DNA from: CAZOHG01 sp964579725 | GTDB taxonomy: Bacteria > Zhuqueibacterota > JdFR-76 > BMS3Abin05 | Assembly (NCBI GenBank): GCA_964579725.1 | Contig: CAZOHG010000039.1 | Location: 1 to 34,725, forward strand | Length of the DNA: 34,725 nucleotides | Direction of reading: 5' to 3' | In this document: positions 24,983 through 31,509 of the stretch, piece after piece | How the letters are laid out: every line of letters begins with the position of its first letter | Numbering within the stretch: position 1 is the stretch's first letter | Made by a program: the position numbers and the translations under genes | The notes under the pieces: generated by a model | Seen by the model: the letters and a program-made list of their open reading frames with translations, nothing else | Database searches by the model: none | What the model was told of the DNA's origin: nothing

Positions 24983-25288
24983 ATGATAATGAAAAACAGT
25001 ACATTGCAAAAAAGAGCGGCGATCTTGAAATCCCTGGGACATCCCATTCGATTAAGCATTATTTGCCAGCTCTACAATCAGAAACAGAATGTTTCCGACC
25101 TGTGCCATTGCTTGGATGTCTCCCAGCCGGTGGTATCCCAACACCTGGCCATTTTGCGAAACCACGGTCTGATTCAAGGTACCCGTAAAGGAACGCACGT
25201 TATTTACAAAATCAGCGACAAATTTACCAAAAACATTGTGGGCCTGGTTTTGAACCGAAAAAGCCCCAAGCCAAAACAAGTGGATTAG
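24983..25288 (+). CDS. ArsR family winged-helix regulator
   Basis: A 101-residue DNA-binding repressor of the ArsR/SmtB family: AILKSLGHPIRLSIICQL (helix 1-2), VSDLCHCLDVSQPVVSQHLAIL (helix-turn-helix) and GTRKGTHVIYKI (beta-wing). Cys41 and Cys43 (DLCHCLD) lie just before the recognition helix, where metal- or thiol-sensing ArsR proteins carry ligands (ELCVCDL in ArsR/CadC), so inducer sensing by a metal, persulfide or oxidant is plausible. An ATG at 24989 is a possible alternative start. It is first in an operon with a redox-disulfide protein (8-nt gap), a glutaredoxin and GroES, which it probably controls. Confidence 0.9.
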   Translation: MIMKNSTLQKRAAILKSLGHPIRLSIICQLYNQKQNVSDLCHCLDVSQPVVSQHLAILRNHGLIQGTRKGTHVIYKISDKFTKNIVGLVLNRKSPKPKQVD

Positions 25289-25296
25289 AGGATCGT

Positions 25297-25530
25297 ATGG
25301 AAGAAAAAGTAAACAAAGACGTGACCATCGAGGAATTGGTAATTAAATATCCCGATTCGGTCAAGTTTTTAATGGACAAGGGCATTAAGTGCATTGCCTG
25401 CGGCGAGCCCGTTTGGGGGACACTGGAAGAAAATGCCAAGGAAAAGGGAATGGACGACGAAAGTATAGAGCAGGTTGTGGAAGAATTAAATGAGAAAATC
25501 GTAAAGAAGGCTCATAAAAAGGAGGAATAG
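25297..25530 (+). CDS. DUF1858 redox-disulfide protein
   Basis: A 77-residue protein of the DUF1858 family, also described as the hybrid-cluster-protein-associated redox disulfide domain. It has a helical core (TIEELVIKYPDSVKFLMDKGI) and Cys32-x-x-Cys35 (KCIACGEPVWGTLEE). The two cysteines at the end of a helix are expected to form a reversible disulfide or hold a thiol adduct. No hybrid-cluster protein gene is nearby; a glutaredoxin gene begins 6 nt downstream. The C-terminal tail is lysine/glutamate rich. Its molecular role is not known. Confidence 0.88.
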   Translation: MEEKVNKDVTIEELVIKYPDSVKFLMDKGIKCIACGEPVWGTLEENAKEKGMDDESIEQVVEELNEKIVKKAHKKEE

Positions 25531-25536
25531 CGGTTT

Positions 25537-25794
25537 ATGGCAGCACCACAAAACCAACCGAAAATCATTGTTTTTACAACACCCACCTGTCCCCATTGCA
25601 GAGCGGCGAAACAATATTTGGCACAACACCGCTTTCGCTTTAAGGAAGTGGATGTCACAAAGGATTCGCGCGCTGCGGCCGATATGGTCCGCCGCACGGG
25701 GCAATCGGGTGTACCGGTTATTCTCATTAACAACCGACCAATTATCGGATTTAATCGGGCGAAAATCAACCAATTATTAGGCATTCGTGGTTAA
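25537..25794 (+). CDS. glutaredoxin-like protein
   Basis: An 85-residue thioredoxin-fold protein with the dithiol active site Cys18-Pro-His-Cys21 (TPTCPHCRAAK), the cis-proline GVPVILIN and the glycine-containing GFNRAKI near the C-terminus. This is the NrdH/small-glutaredoxin size and layout. It would reduce protein disulfides or glutathione-like mixed disulfides in the cytoplasm. It starts 6 nt after the DUF1858 gene (AAGGAGG upstream), so that protein is an obvious candidate partner. There is no ribonucleotide reductase gene nearby to support an NrdH assignment. Confidence 0.9.
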   Translation: MAAPQNQPKIIVFTTPTCPHCRAAKQYLAQHRFRFKEVDVTKDSRAAADMVRRTGQSGVPVILINNRPIIGFNRAKINQLLGIRG

Positions 25795-25812
25795 AAAGGG
25801 AGGATAGAGAAG

Positions 25813-26085
25813 ATGAAAGTACAACCTTTGGACGATCGTGTTCTGATTGAAATTACCGAAGAGGAAGAGAAAACCAGCGGCGGTATTATTATTCCGGACA
25901 CGGCCAAAGAAAAACCCCGAATGGGCAAGGTTGTGGCAGTTGGCACCGATGAAGATTTAAAAGAAGTGATTAAAGAAAATGACAAGGTTCTTTTTGCCAA
26001 GTACGGCGGAGAAGAAATCAAATTGGACGGCAAAGACTATGTCATTTTGCAAAGAAGTGACATTTTGGCGGTTGTAAAAGAGTAA
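25813..26085 (+). CDS. groES: co-chaperonin GroES (no adjacent groEL)
   Basis: A 90-residue Hsp10. It shows the N-terminal KVQPLDDRVLIEI, the mobile loop EEEKTSGGIIIPDTAKEKP that docks on GroEL, the GKVVAVGT turn and the C-terminal LDGKDYVILQRSDILAVV. It caps the GroEL folding chamber. The gene follows the glutaredoxin gene by 18 nt with GGGAGG upstream and is ended by a strong terminator. groEL, its usual neighbour, is absent, so it must be encoded elsewhere. No CIRCE element is visible; control by the ArsR promoter is inferred from the layout. Confidence 0.96.
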   Translation: MKVQPLDDRVLIEITEEEEKTSGGIIIPDTAKEKPRMGKVVAVGTDEDLKEVIKENDKVLFAKYGGEEIKLDGKDYVILQRSDILAVVKE

Positions 26086-26089
26086 TTTG

Positions 26090-26116
26090 AAAGGGCGACT
26101 TCCGCGTCGCCCTTTT
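26090..26116 (+). terminator. rho-independent terminator after groES
   Basis: Perfect 10-bp stem AAAGGGCGAC (26090-26099) with GTCGCCCTTT (26106-26115), 6-nt loop, short T-run. Confidence 0.88.
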
Positions 26117-26150
26117 CTCATCAATGGGTGTTTTTTTTCAAAACTTTGTC

Positions 26151-26179
26151 TTGACAATGACCGAATAAATTTTTATATT
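26151..26179 (+). promoter_or_regulatory. strong sigma70-like promoter with start at the start codon
   Basis: -35 TTGACA (26151-26156), 17-bp spacer, -10 TATATT (26174-26179), identical in layout to the promoters at 20663 and 24905. A start 6-9 nt downstream would fall at 26185-26188, at the ATG of the next gene. Confidence 0.72.
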
Positions 26180-26187
26180 TATTGTCA

Positions 26188-26457
26188 ATGAAAACAAAAA
26201 CGAAGAAAAAAGAGAAAAAGATTGTCGTCCAAAAGGAGCAAACACTTCCTTTTGAAAAAGGCAATTATTTGTGGTTTTTTGTTGGATTGGCCGTTTTGAC
26301 TATCGGCTTTATTTTTCTAAGCATCGGGCCGTGGGATAGTTTTTGGTCCCGAACGTTGGCGCCGGTTGTTTTGCTCATCGGTTATCTGGTCATTATTCCC
26401 TGGGCGATTATGTACCACAAAAATTCGCACCCGGCGGTTAAGGAGAACGGCGATTAA
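26188..26457 (+). CDS. small two-helix membrane protein, DUF3098-like
   Basis: An 89-residue protein with a very basic N-terminus (KTKTKKKEKK), then LPFEKGNYLWFF leading into a first transmembrane helix (VGLAVLTIGFIFLSI) and a second helix (TLAPVVLLIGYLVIIPWAIMY). The motif order 'F-x-K-x-NY ... LAP' resembles the DUF3098 proteins of Bacteroidota. The function is unknown. I choose the ATG at 26188 because the TTG at 26182 would lie upstream of the predicted transcription start. There is no Shine-Dalgarno sequence, so translation may be leaderless. tRNA-Asp follows 6 nt after the stop. Confidence 0.75.
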   Translation: MKTKTKKKEKKIVVQKEQTLPFEKGNYLWFFVGLAVLTIGFIFLSIGPWDSFWSRTLAPVVLLIGYLVIIPWAIMYHKNSHPAVKENGD

Positions 26458-26463
26458 TTTTTT

Positions 26464-26537
26464 GGGGACGTAGTTCAATTGGTTAGAGCACTGGCCTGTC
26501 ACGCCAGAAGTTGCGAGTTCGAGTCTCGTCGTCCCCG
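26464..26537 (+). tRNA. tRNA-Asp (anticodon GTC)
   Basis: Acceptor GGGGACG/CGTCCCC, D stem GTTC/GAGC, anticodon stem CTGGC/GCCAG with loop CTGTCAC giving GTC, T arm GCGAG-TTCGAGT-CTCGT. Discriminator G, no encoded CCA. Confidence 0.96.
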
Positions 26538-26582
26538 CTCACCCAAGCCAACCCACGCGGTTGGCTTTTGCATTTCTTTCTC

Positions 26583-26660
26583 GGGCGCTTAGCTCAGTTG
26601 GTTCAGAGCGCTGCCCTTACAAGGCAGAGGTCACTGGTTCGAATCCAGTAGCGCCCACCA
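26583..26660 (+). tRNA. tRNA-Val (anticodon TAC)
   Basis: Acceptor GGGCGCT/AGCGCCC, D stem GCTC/GAGC, anticodon stem CTGCC/GGCAG with loop CTTACAA giving TAC, T arm CTGG-TTCGAAT-CCAG. Discriminator A followed by an encoded CCA, unlike the other four tRNAs in this window. Confidence 0.95.
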
Positions 26661-26682
26661 TTTTTCCCGCCTGGCTCTCTTC

Positions 26683-27846
26683 TTATTGCGTTTCTGCACG
26701 GGTTAAGACGATTTCTACGATTTCAGGGGGAGCCCCAATTCGTACCGGCGGTCCCCAGGTGCCCACTCCGTTGCTCACGTAAACGGCCATTTTTCCAATT
26801 CGCCCAAAACCGGAGCTAATTTCGTAAAGAATGTCCGTGACCCAATTAAAGGGCACCAGTTGTCCGTGGTGTGTGTGACCGCTTAGCTGCAAGTCAAAAC
26901 CGGCTGCGGCTGCTTTTTCCAAATGAATGGGCCGATGGCAGAGCAGAATGGACGGCAATCGGGGGTCTCGATCTGCAGCCAATGCCTGAAACTCAGGAAA
27001 CGGTTTGGCTTCGAAACGCTCCGATTCCAGATCGTCCACACCGGTAATTGTCAGTAACCCGTCAATGCGAACGGTCTCATTTCGAAGCACGCGAATCCCG
27101 GCCTGTTCCATCGCGCTCACCGCTCCCGTCACCCCTGCGTAATATTCGTGGTTGCCTGTTACCGCGTAAACACCTCGCTCGGCCCGGAATTGGGAAATCG
27201 GGGCAATCATAGACTCCAAAGCGGCTACATTTTCATCTACCAAATCCCCGGTAATCAAAATCAAATCCGGTTGAAGGGCATTCACCTGTTCCACTAATTT
27301 GACCAGTCGTTTCAGCCCAATGATTGTGCCCAGATGGATGTCCGACAAATGCACCAGACGAAGGGGATTCTTTTTACCCGACAGCTTTTGGAGCGACAAG
27401 GACACGTAGGAAACCCGCGGGTTCCGCGCTTTTGCGTACCCCACAACCAAAAGCAAAGCCGTACCTGCAAGCAAGCACAGAGTGAATAGTCGAGGGATGT
27501 GAGAATTATTCAATAATGAGAAAAAACGCCCTCCGGGCACAAGTGCGGCGGCATAGCGAATAGCGTCAAAAATTAGAAAACCGAAAAACAAATACACCAG
27601 GGCGCCCAGCCAGAAGGAGCCGAACCAGGTAAAATGATGCGCCCAAAGACGCAGACCAAGCCGTTCCAGAACGCGCGCCACAGGATACGCCAGAATAGTG
27701 AGCCAGAGCCCGATTTTCACAAGTCGGAGTGCAGTTCCGGAAAGCGAAAGGAATTGCAGCAGACGAATGTACACAAAGGCATTTTCAATAAGATAAATTC
27801 CAAAAACAACCAACAAAAATGCCAGCATTCGCCGCACTGATTCCAT
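26683..27846 (-). CDS. membrane-anchored metallophosphoesterase (YaeI-like)
   Basis: Calcineurin-like phosphoesterase with an N-terminal membrane region of about four hydrophobic segments (residues ~5-150) and a C-terminal catalytic domain. All dimetal motifs are present: LSDIHLGT, ITGDLVDE, VTGNHEYY, LLCHRP and SGHTHHGQ. The ending YVSNGVGTWGPPVRIGAPPEI is typical of the YaeI/YkuE subgroup, some of which cleave UDP-diacylglucosamine-type lipids. The substrate here is not determined. I choose the ATG at 27846 (AAGGA 7 nt upstream, 387 aa); a GTG at 27873 gives 396 aa but has no ribosome-binding site. It is 45 nt downstream of dnaE. Confidence 0.9.
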   Translation of the reverse strand: MESVRRMLAFLLVVFGIYLIENAFVYIRLLQFLSLSGTALRLVKIGLWLTILAYPVARVLERLGLRLWAHHFTWFGSFWLGALVYLFFGFLIFDAIRYAAALVPGGRFFSLLNNSHIPRLFTLCLLAGTALLLVVGYAKARNPRVSYVSLSLQKLSGKKNPLRLVHLSDIHLGTIIGLKRLVKLVEQVNALQPDLILITGDLVDENVAALESMIAPISQFRAERGVYAVTGNHEYYAGVTGAVSAMEQAGIRVLRNETVRIDGLLTITGVDDLESERFEAKPFPEFQALAADRDPRLPSILLCHRPIHLEKAAAAGFDLQLSGHTHHGQLVPFNWVTDILYEISSGFGRIGKMAVYVSNGVGTWGPPVRIGAPPEIVEIVLTRAETQ

Positions 27847-27891
27847 GACCGCTTCCTTCGATTCGCTTGCCACTGCCCAACGGAATGTCCG

Positions 27892-30800
27892 CTAATTTTC
27901 GACCCAGGCGTTTCCGGAACCCAGAATGCCCTCCACCTTCCCCAAAAAATCCTCTGTAAACGGCACGAAAAGGCTTTTTGAACGAATCACGTACTCCTTC
28001 TTTCCATTTCCGTTGATGACGTGAAAAAGTACGCCGCAGCGCCCTCGATTGGCTCGAAGCAGTTTTTGCAAATCCGAAAGACTTTTGTCCGTTAATTGGT
28101 TCAAATGTAAATTCAAGCAAACCTTCCGTGCGTATTTTTCCCGTGCCTTTTGCAGCGGAATGATTTCATTACAAATGATTTTTGCCCCCTTTTCTTCCTG
28201 TTTAGAAACCTGCCCCACAATGAGCACCATTGAGTCCGCTTGAATCAAAAATCGGTTTTTTTCGTAGATGTCCGAGAAAATGACCACGTCGGAATGCCCG
28301 GTAAAATCTTCCAATGTGGCGAATGCCATCGTTTTTTGTTTTCGGTCCTGGTGGGTGCGAACCGTGGTAAAAATACCCGCGACGCGAACCTGCGCACCGT
28401 GCTCCAAATTGTCCAGCGAATCCAGAGAAACGGTAGAAAAAGCCTCTACGTCGGAGCGAAAGCGTGCCATGGGATGTCCGGAAAGATAGAACCCCAACAG
28501 CTCCTTTTCAAGGGCCAAGATTTTCCCTTTGTCCCACGGTTCTACCTCCGGCAAATCAGGGTAACGCCCGTTATTGGATTTCTTTTGTGCGGAAACACCC
28601 AGATCAAAAATGCTGGTCTGTCCGGAAAGATGTTCATTCTGCGCTCGTTGGGCGTAGTTGATGGCCATTTCAATCGAAGCAAAAATCTGCGCCCGGTGCC
28701 CTTCCAGCGAATCAGCAGCCCCCGCTTGAACCAGACTTTCCAAAACCTTTTTATTCACCAGTCGTAAGTCGAGGTGCTGAACCAGATCAAAGATGGTTTT
28801 GAACCGGCCGTATTTTTTTCTGGCGCGTACAATCGATTTAATGGCCCCCAGTCCCACGTTTTTAATCGCTCCCAAACCAAATCGGATATTTCCATCCACG
28901 ACCGTAAAATTGGCAAAGCTCTCGTTTACGTCCGGCGGTAGAATTTTGATTCCCATTCGCTTGCATTCGTCCATCAATATCATGACGCGTGAGGCGTCCC
29001 CCATTTCGCTGGTCAGGGAAGCCGCCATAAATTCCGCCGGGTAGTGCGCCTTTAAATACGCGGTTTGGTACGCCACCACGGAGTACCCGGCAGCGTGAGA
29101 TTTGTTGAAGCCGTAGCGGGCAAATTTTCGGATGAGCTCAAACACTTCCTCGGCCACTTTTTCGGGAATTCCGTTTTCCGCTGCTCCTTTCAGAAACTCC
29201 TCTTTCTGTTCCTGCATGAGCTCGGCTTTCTTCTTCCCCATGGCACGCCTGAGAATGTCCGCTTTGCCCAGGGAAAACCCCGCCAAGCGACTGGCAATTT
29301 GCATGACCTGTTCCTGGTACACAATAATGCCGTATGTTTCAGAAAGCACCGGTTCCAACAGCGGATGGGGGTACTCAATGGCCTTTCGCCCCTGCTTTCG
29401 ATCAATGAAATCGTCAATATTTTCCATCGGGCCGGGACGGTAGAGCGCATTCATGGCGATTAGGTCCTCAATCCGGCTGGGTTTTAGTTTGCGGAGATAT
29501 TCCTGCATTCCGCCGCTTTCAAACTGAAAAACCCCGACGGTTTCTCCTTTGGAAAACAGTTCGTAGGTCTTCGGATCATCCAAAGGCAGTTTGTCCAAAT
29601 CGAGTTCAATGCCGCGTTGTTTGAGCAATTTCAGAGTGTCTTCAATTACCGTCAGCGTACGCAGTCCCAGGAAATCCATTTTCAGAAGGCCGATTTCCTC
29701 GATCCACTTCATATCGTATTGCGTGGTAATATCGCCTTCCTTGGATTTGTAAAGCGGAACAAAGTTCGTCAAATCCTCCGGAGCAATGACGACGCCTGCG
29801 GCGTGGGTTGAAGCGTGCCGGGAAAGTCCCTCTAAAACAAGGGCGTATTCGAAAAGTTTCTGGTACACCTCTTCGTCGGATTTCTCGGCAATTTCTTTTA
29901 ATTCGGGAACGGTTTTAAGGGCCTCCGCTAATTTGGTGTTAGGGGGGATCATTTTCGCGATTTTGTCCACATCGTTGTACCGCATCTTCAACACGCGGCC
30001 CACGTCGCGCACCACGGCTCGCGCCGCCATGGTTCCAAATGTAATGATCTGGGTGACATTTTTCTCGCCGTATTTTTGGCGCACGTATTGAATCACTTCT
30101 TCGCGTCGCTCGTAACAAAAGTCGATGTCGATATCCGGCATCGTCACCCGTTCGGGGTTCAGAAATCTTTCAAAAATCAGATTGTAGCGCAAGGGATCGA
30201 TGTTGGTAATGCCAAGGGCGTACGAGACCAAACTTCCCGCCGCCGACCCACGTCCCGGTCCGACTGGAATGCCGTGACTTCGGGCGTAGGAGGTAAAATC
30301 ACGCACAATTAGAAAATACCCCGAAAATCCCATTTGCTTAATCACAGAAATCTCGTGGTCGAAGCGATTTTTGATTTCGGGCGTTATTTCCGGATAGCGC
30401 TTTTGCAAACCCTCCCACGCCAATTTTTCCAGGTACTCATCGAGGGTTTTGACGTTCTCTTCTGCTGGAATTGCGTAAACCGGCAGGTGCAACTTCCCAA
30501 AAGGTATTTCGAGATTGCATTTTTCCGCAATTTCCAATGTATTCTCAATAGCGCCCGGGTACTGTTTGAAAAGCGCCTCCATTTCGTCAGGGGATTTGAA
30601 ATAAAGCTCTTTTGTGGAGTAGCGCATGCGATTGGGATCGTCATAATCTTTGCCCGTTTGAAGGCATAGCAAAATGTCGTGCGCGTCCGCGTGTTCCTTT
30701 CGCAAATAGTGGATGTCGTTTGTCGCCACCAGAGGGATTCCCAATTCCTGGCTCAATTCCGCCATTCCTTCCCGGACGGTTGCCTCTTCCGGAATCCCGT

Positions 30801-31332
30801 GGTCTTGAATCTCCAGATAGAAATCTTCCCCGAAAATGTCCCTGTATTCCAGCGCACTTGCTCGCGCGGCATCCATTCCGCTTTTGACCATCCGGTGGGG
30901 CACTTCTCCGTGAAGGCAGGCCGTCAGGGCAATCAGCCCCTGGTGGTGCTTGTGCAACAACTCCTTGTCAATCCGCGGTTTGTAGTAAAACCCCTCACGG
31001 TACCCTGCGCTGACCAATTTGAGTAGATTTCGATAGCCCTCCTGATCTTTCGCCAAAAGAACCAGATGGTACGCATTTTCCCGCCCCTTTTGCGTGGCTT
31101 TTTCGAATCGGCTCTCTGGCGCTACGTACGCCTCTACCCCAATAATCGGCTTGATGCCTGCGCTTTTGGCCTTTTTGAAAAATTCAATGGCGCCAAACAT
31201 ATTGCCGTGATCGGTAATGGCCAGGGCAGGCATTTTGTAAGCCAGCGCCAGCTCCATCATGTCCTCAATGCGACAGGCGCCGTCCAACAAACTGTAATGG
31301 GTGTGATTGTGAAGATGGACAAATGAACTCAT
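27892..31332 (-). CDS. dnaE: DNA polymerase III alpha subunit
   Basis: Catalytic subunit of the replicative polymerase, 1146 aa, normal for DnaE1. The PHP domain starts at residue 5 (HLHNHTHYSLLDGACRIEDM). The polymerase carries the catalytic aspartates in PDIDIDF (around residues 397-403) and the third in LLKMDFLGLRTL. The fingers and thumb region include GMQEYLRKLKPSRIEDLIAMNALYRPGPM (read in parts) and KSHAAGYSVVAYQTAYLKAHYPAEF. A C-terminal OB fold (VRVAGIFTTVRTH...FSDIYE) precedes the end. Dedicated promoter upstream; the phosphoesterase gene follows 45 nt downstream. Confidence 0.97.
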   Translation of the reverse strand: MSSFVHLHNHTHYSLLDGACRIEDMMELALAYKMPALAITDHGNMFGAIEFFKKAKSAGIKPIIGVEAYVAPESRFEKATQKGRENAYHLVLLAKDQEGYRNLLKLVSAGYREGFYYKPRIDKELLHKHHQGLIALTACLHGEVPHRMVKSGMDAARASALEYRDIFGEDFYLEIQDHGIPEEATVREGMAELSQELGIPLVATNDIHYLRKEHADAHDILLCLQTGKDYDDPNRMRYSTKELYFKSPDEMEALFKQYPGAIENTLEIAEKCNLEIPFGKLHLPVYAIPAEENVKTLDEYLEKLAWEGLQKRYPEITPEIKNRFDHEISVIKQMGFSGYFLIVRDFTSYARSHGIPVGPGRGSAAGSLVSYALGITNIDPLRYNLIFERFLNPERVTMPDIDIDFCYERREEVIQYVRQKYGEKNVTQIITFGTMAARAVVRDVGRVLKMRYNDVDKIAKMIPPNTKLAEALKTVPELKEIAEKSDEEVYQKLFEYALVLEGLSRHASTHAAGVVIAPEDLTNFVPLYKSKEGDITTQYDMKWIEEIGLLKMDFLGLRTLTVIEDTLKLLKQRGIELDLDKLPLDDPKTYELFSKGETVGVFQFESGGMQEYLRKLKPSRIEDLIAMNALYRPGPMENIDDFIDRKQGRKAIEYPHPLLEPVLSETYGIIVYQEQVMQIASRLAGFSLGKADILRRAMGKKKAELMQEQKEEFLKGAAENGIPEKVAEEVFELIRKFARYGFNKSHAAGYSVVAYQTAYLKAHYPAEFMAASLTSEMGDASRVMILMDECKRMGIKILPPDVNESFANFTVVDGNIRFGLGAIKNVGLGAIKSIVRARKKYGRFKTIFDLVQHLDLRLVNKKVLESLVQAGAADSLEGHRAQIFASIEMAINYAQRAQNEHLSGQTSIFDLGVSAQKKSNNGRYPDLPEVEPWDKGKILALEKELLGFYLSGHPMARFRSDVEAFSTVSLDSLDNLEHGAQVRVAGIFTTVRTHQDRKQKTMAFATLEDFTGHSDVVIFSDIYEKNRFLIQADSMVLIVGQVSKQEEKGAKIICNEIIPLQKAREKYARKVCLNLHLNQLTDKSLSDLQKLLRANRGRCGVLFHVINGNGKKEYVIRSKSLFVPFTEDFLGKVEGILGSGNAWVEN

Positions 31333-31380
31333 CTAAGAACCCCTGTCTTTTCTATTTAAATTCTTTTTTGTTTCATTGGG

Positions 31381-31409
31381 ATTTTAAAAGCCGTTACTAA
31401 AATAATCAA
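31381..31409 (-). promoter_or_regulatory. sigma70-like promoter of dnaE
   Basis: Minus strand: -35 TTGATT (31404-31409), 17-bp spacer, -10 TAAAAT (31381-31386). Predicted start about 42 nt before the dnaE ATG. Confidence 0.5.
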
Positions 31410-31509
31410 AATTTGACCCGAAAAAAAGACAAATTTCACCTAACACGGAAACCGCAAGCACCCCTTCCACAAGGCCACTCCAAGACACCGAAATTTTTTA
31501 AACGCAGAT

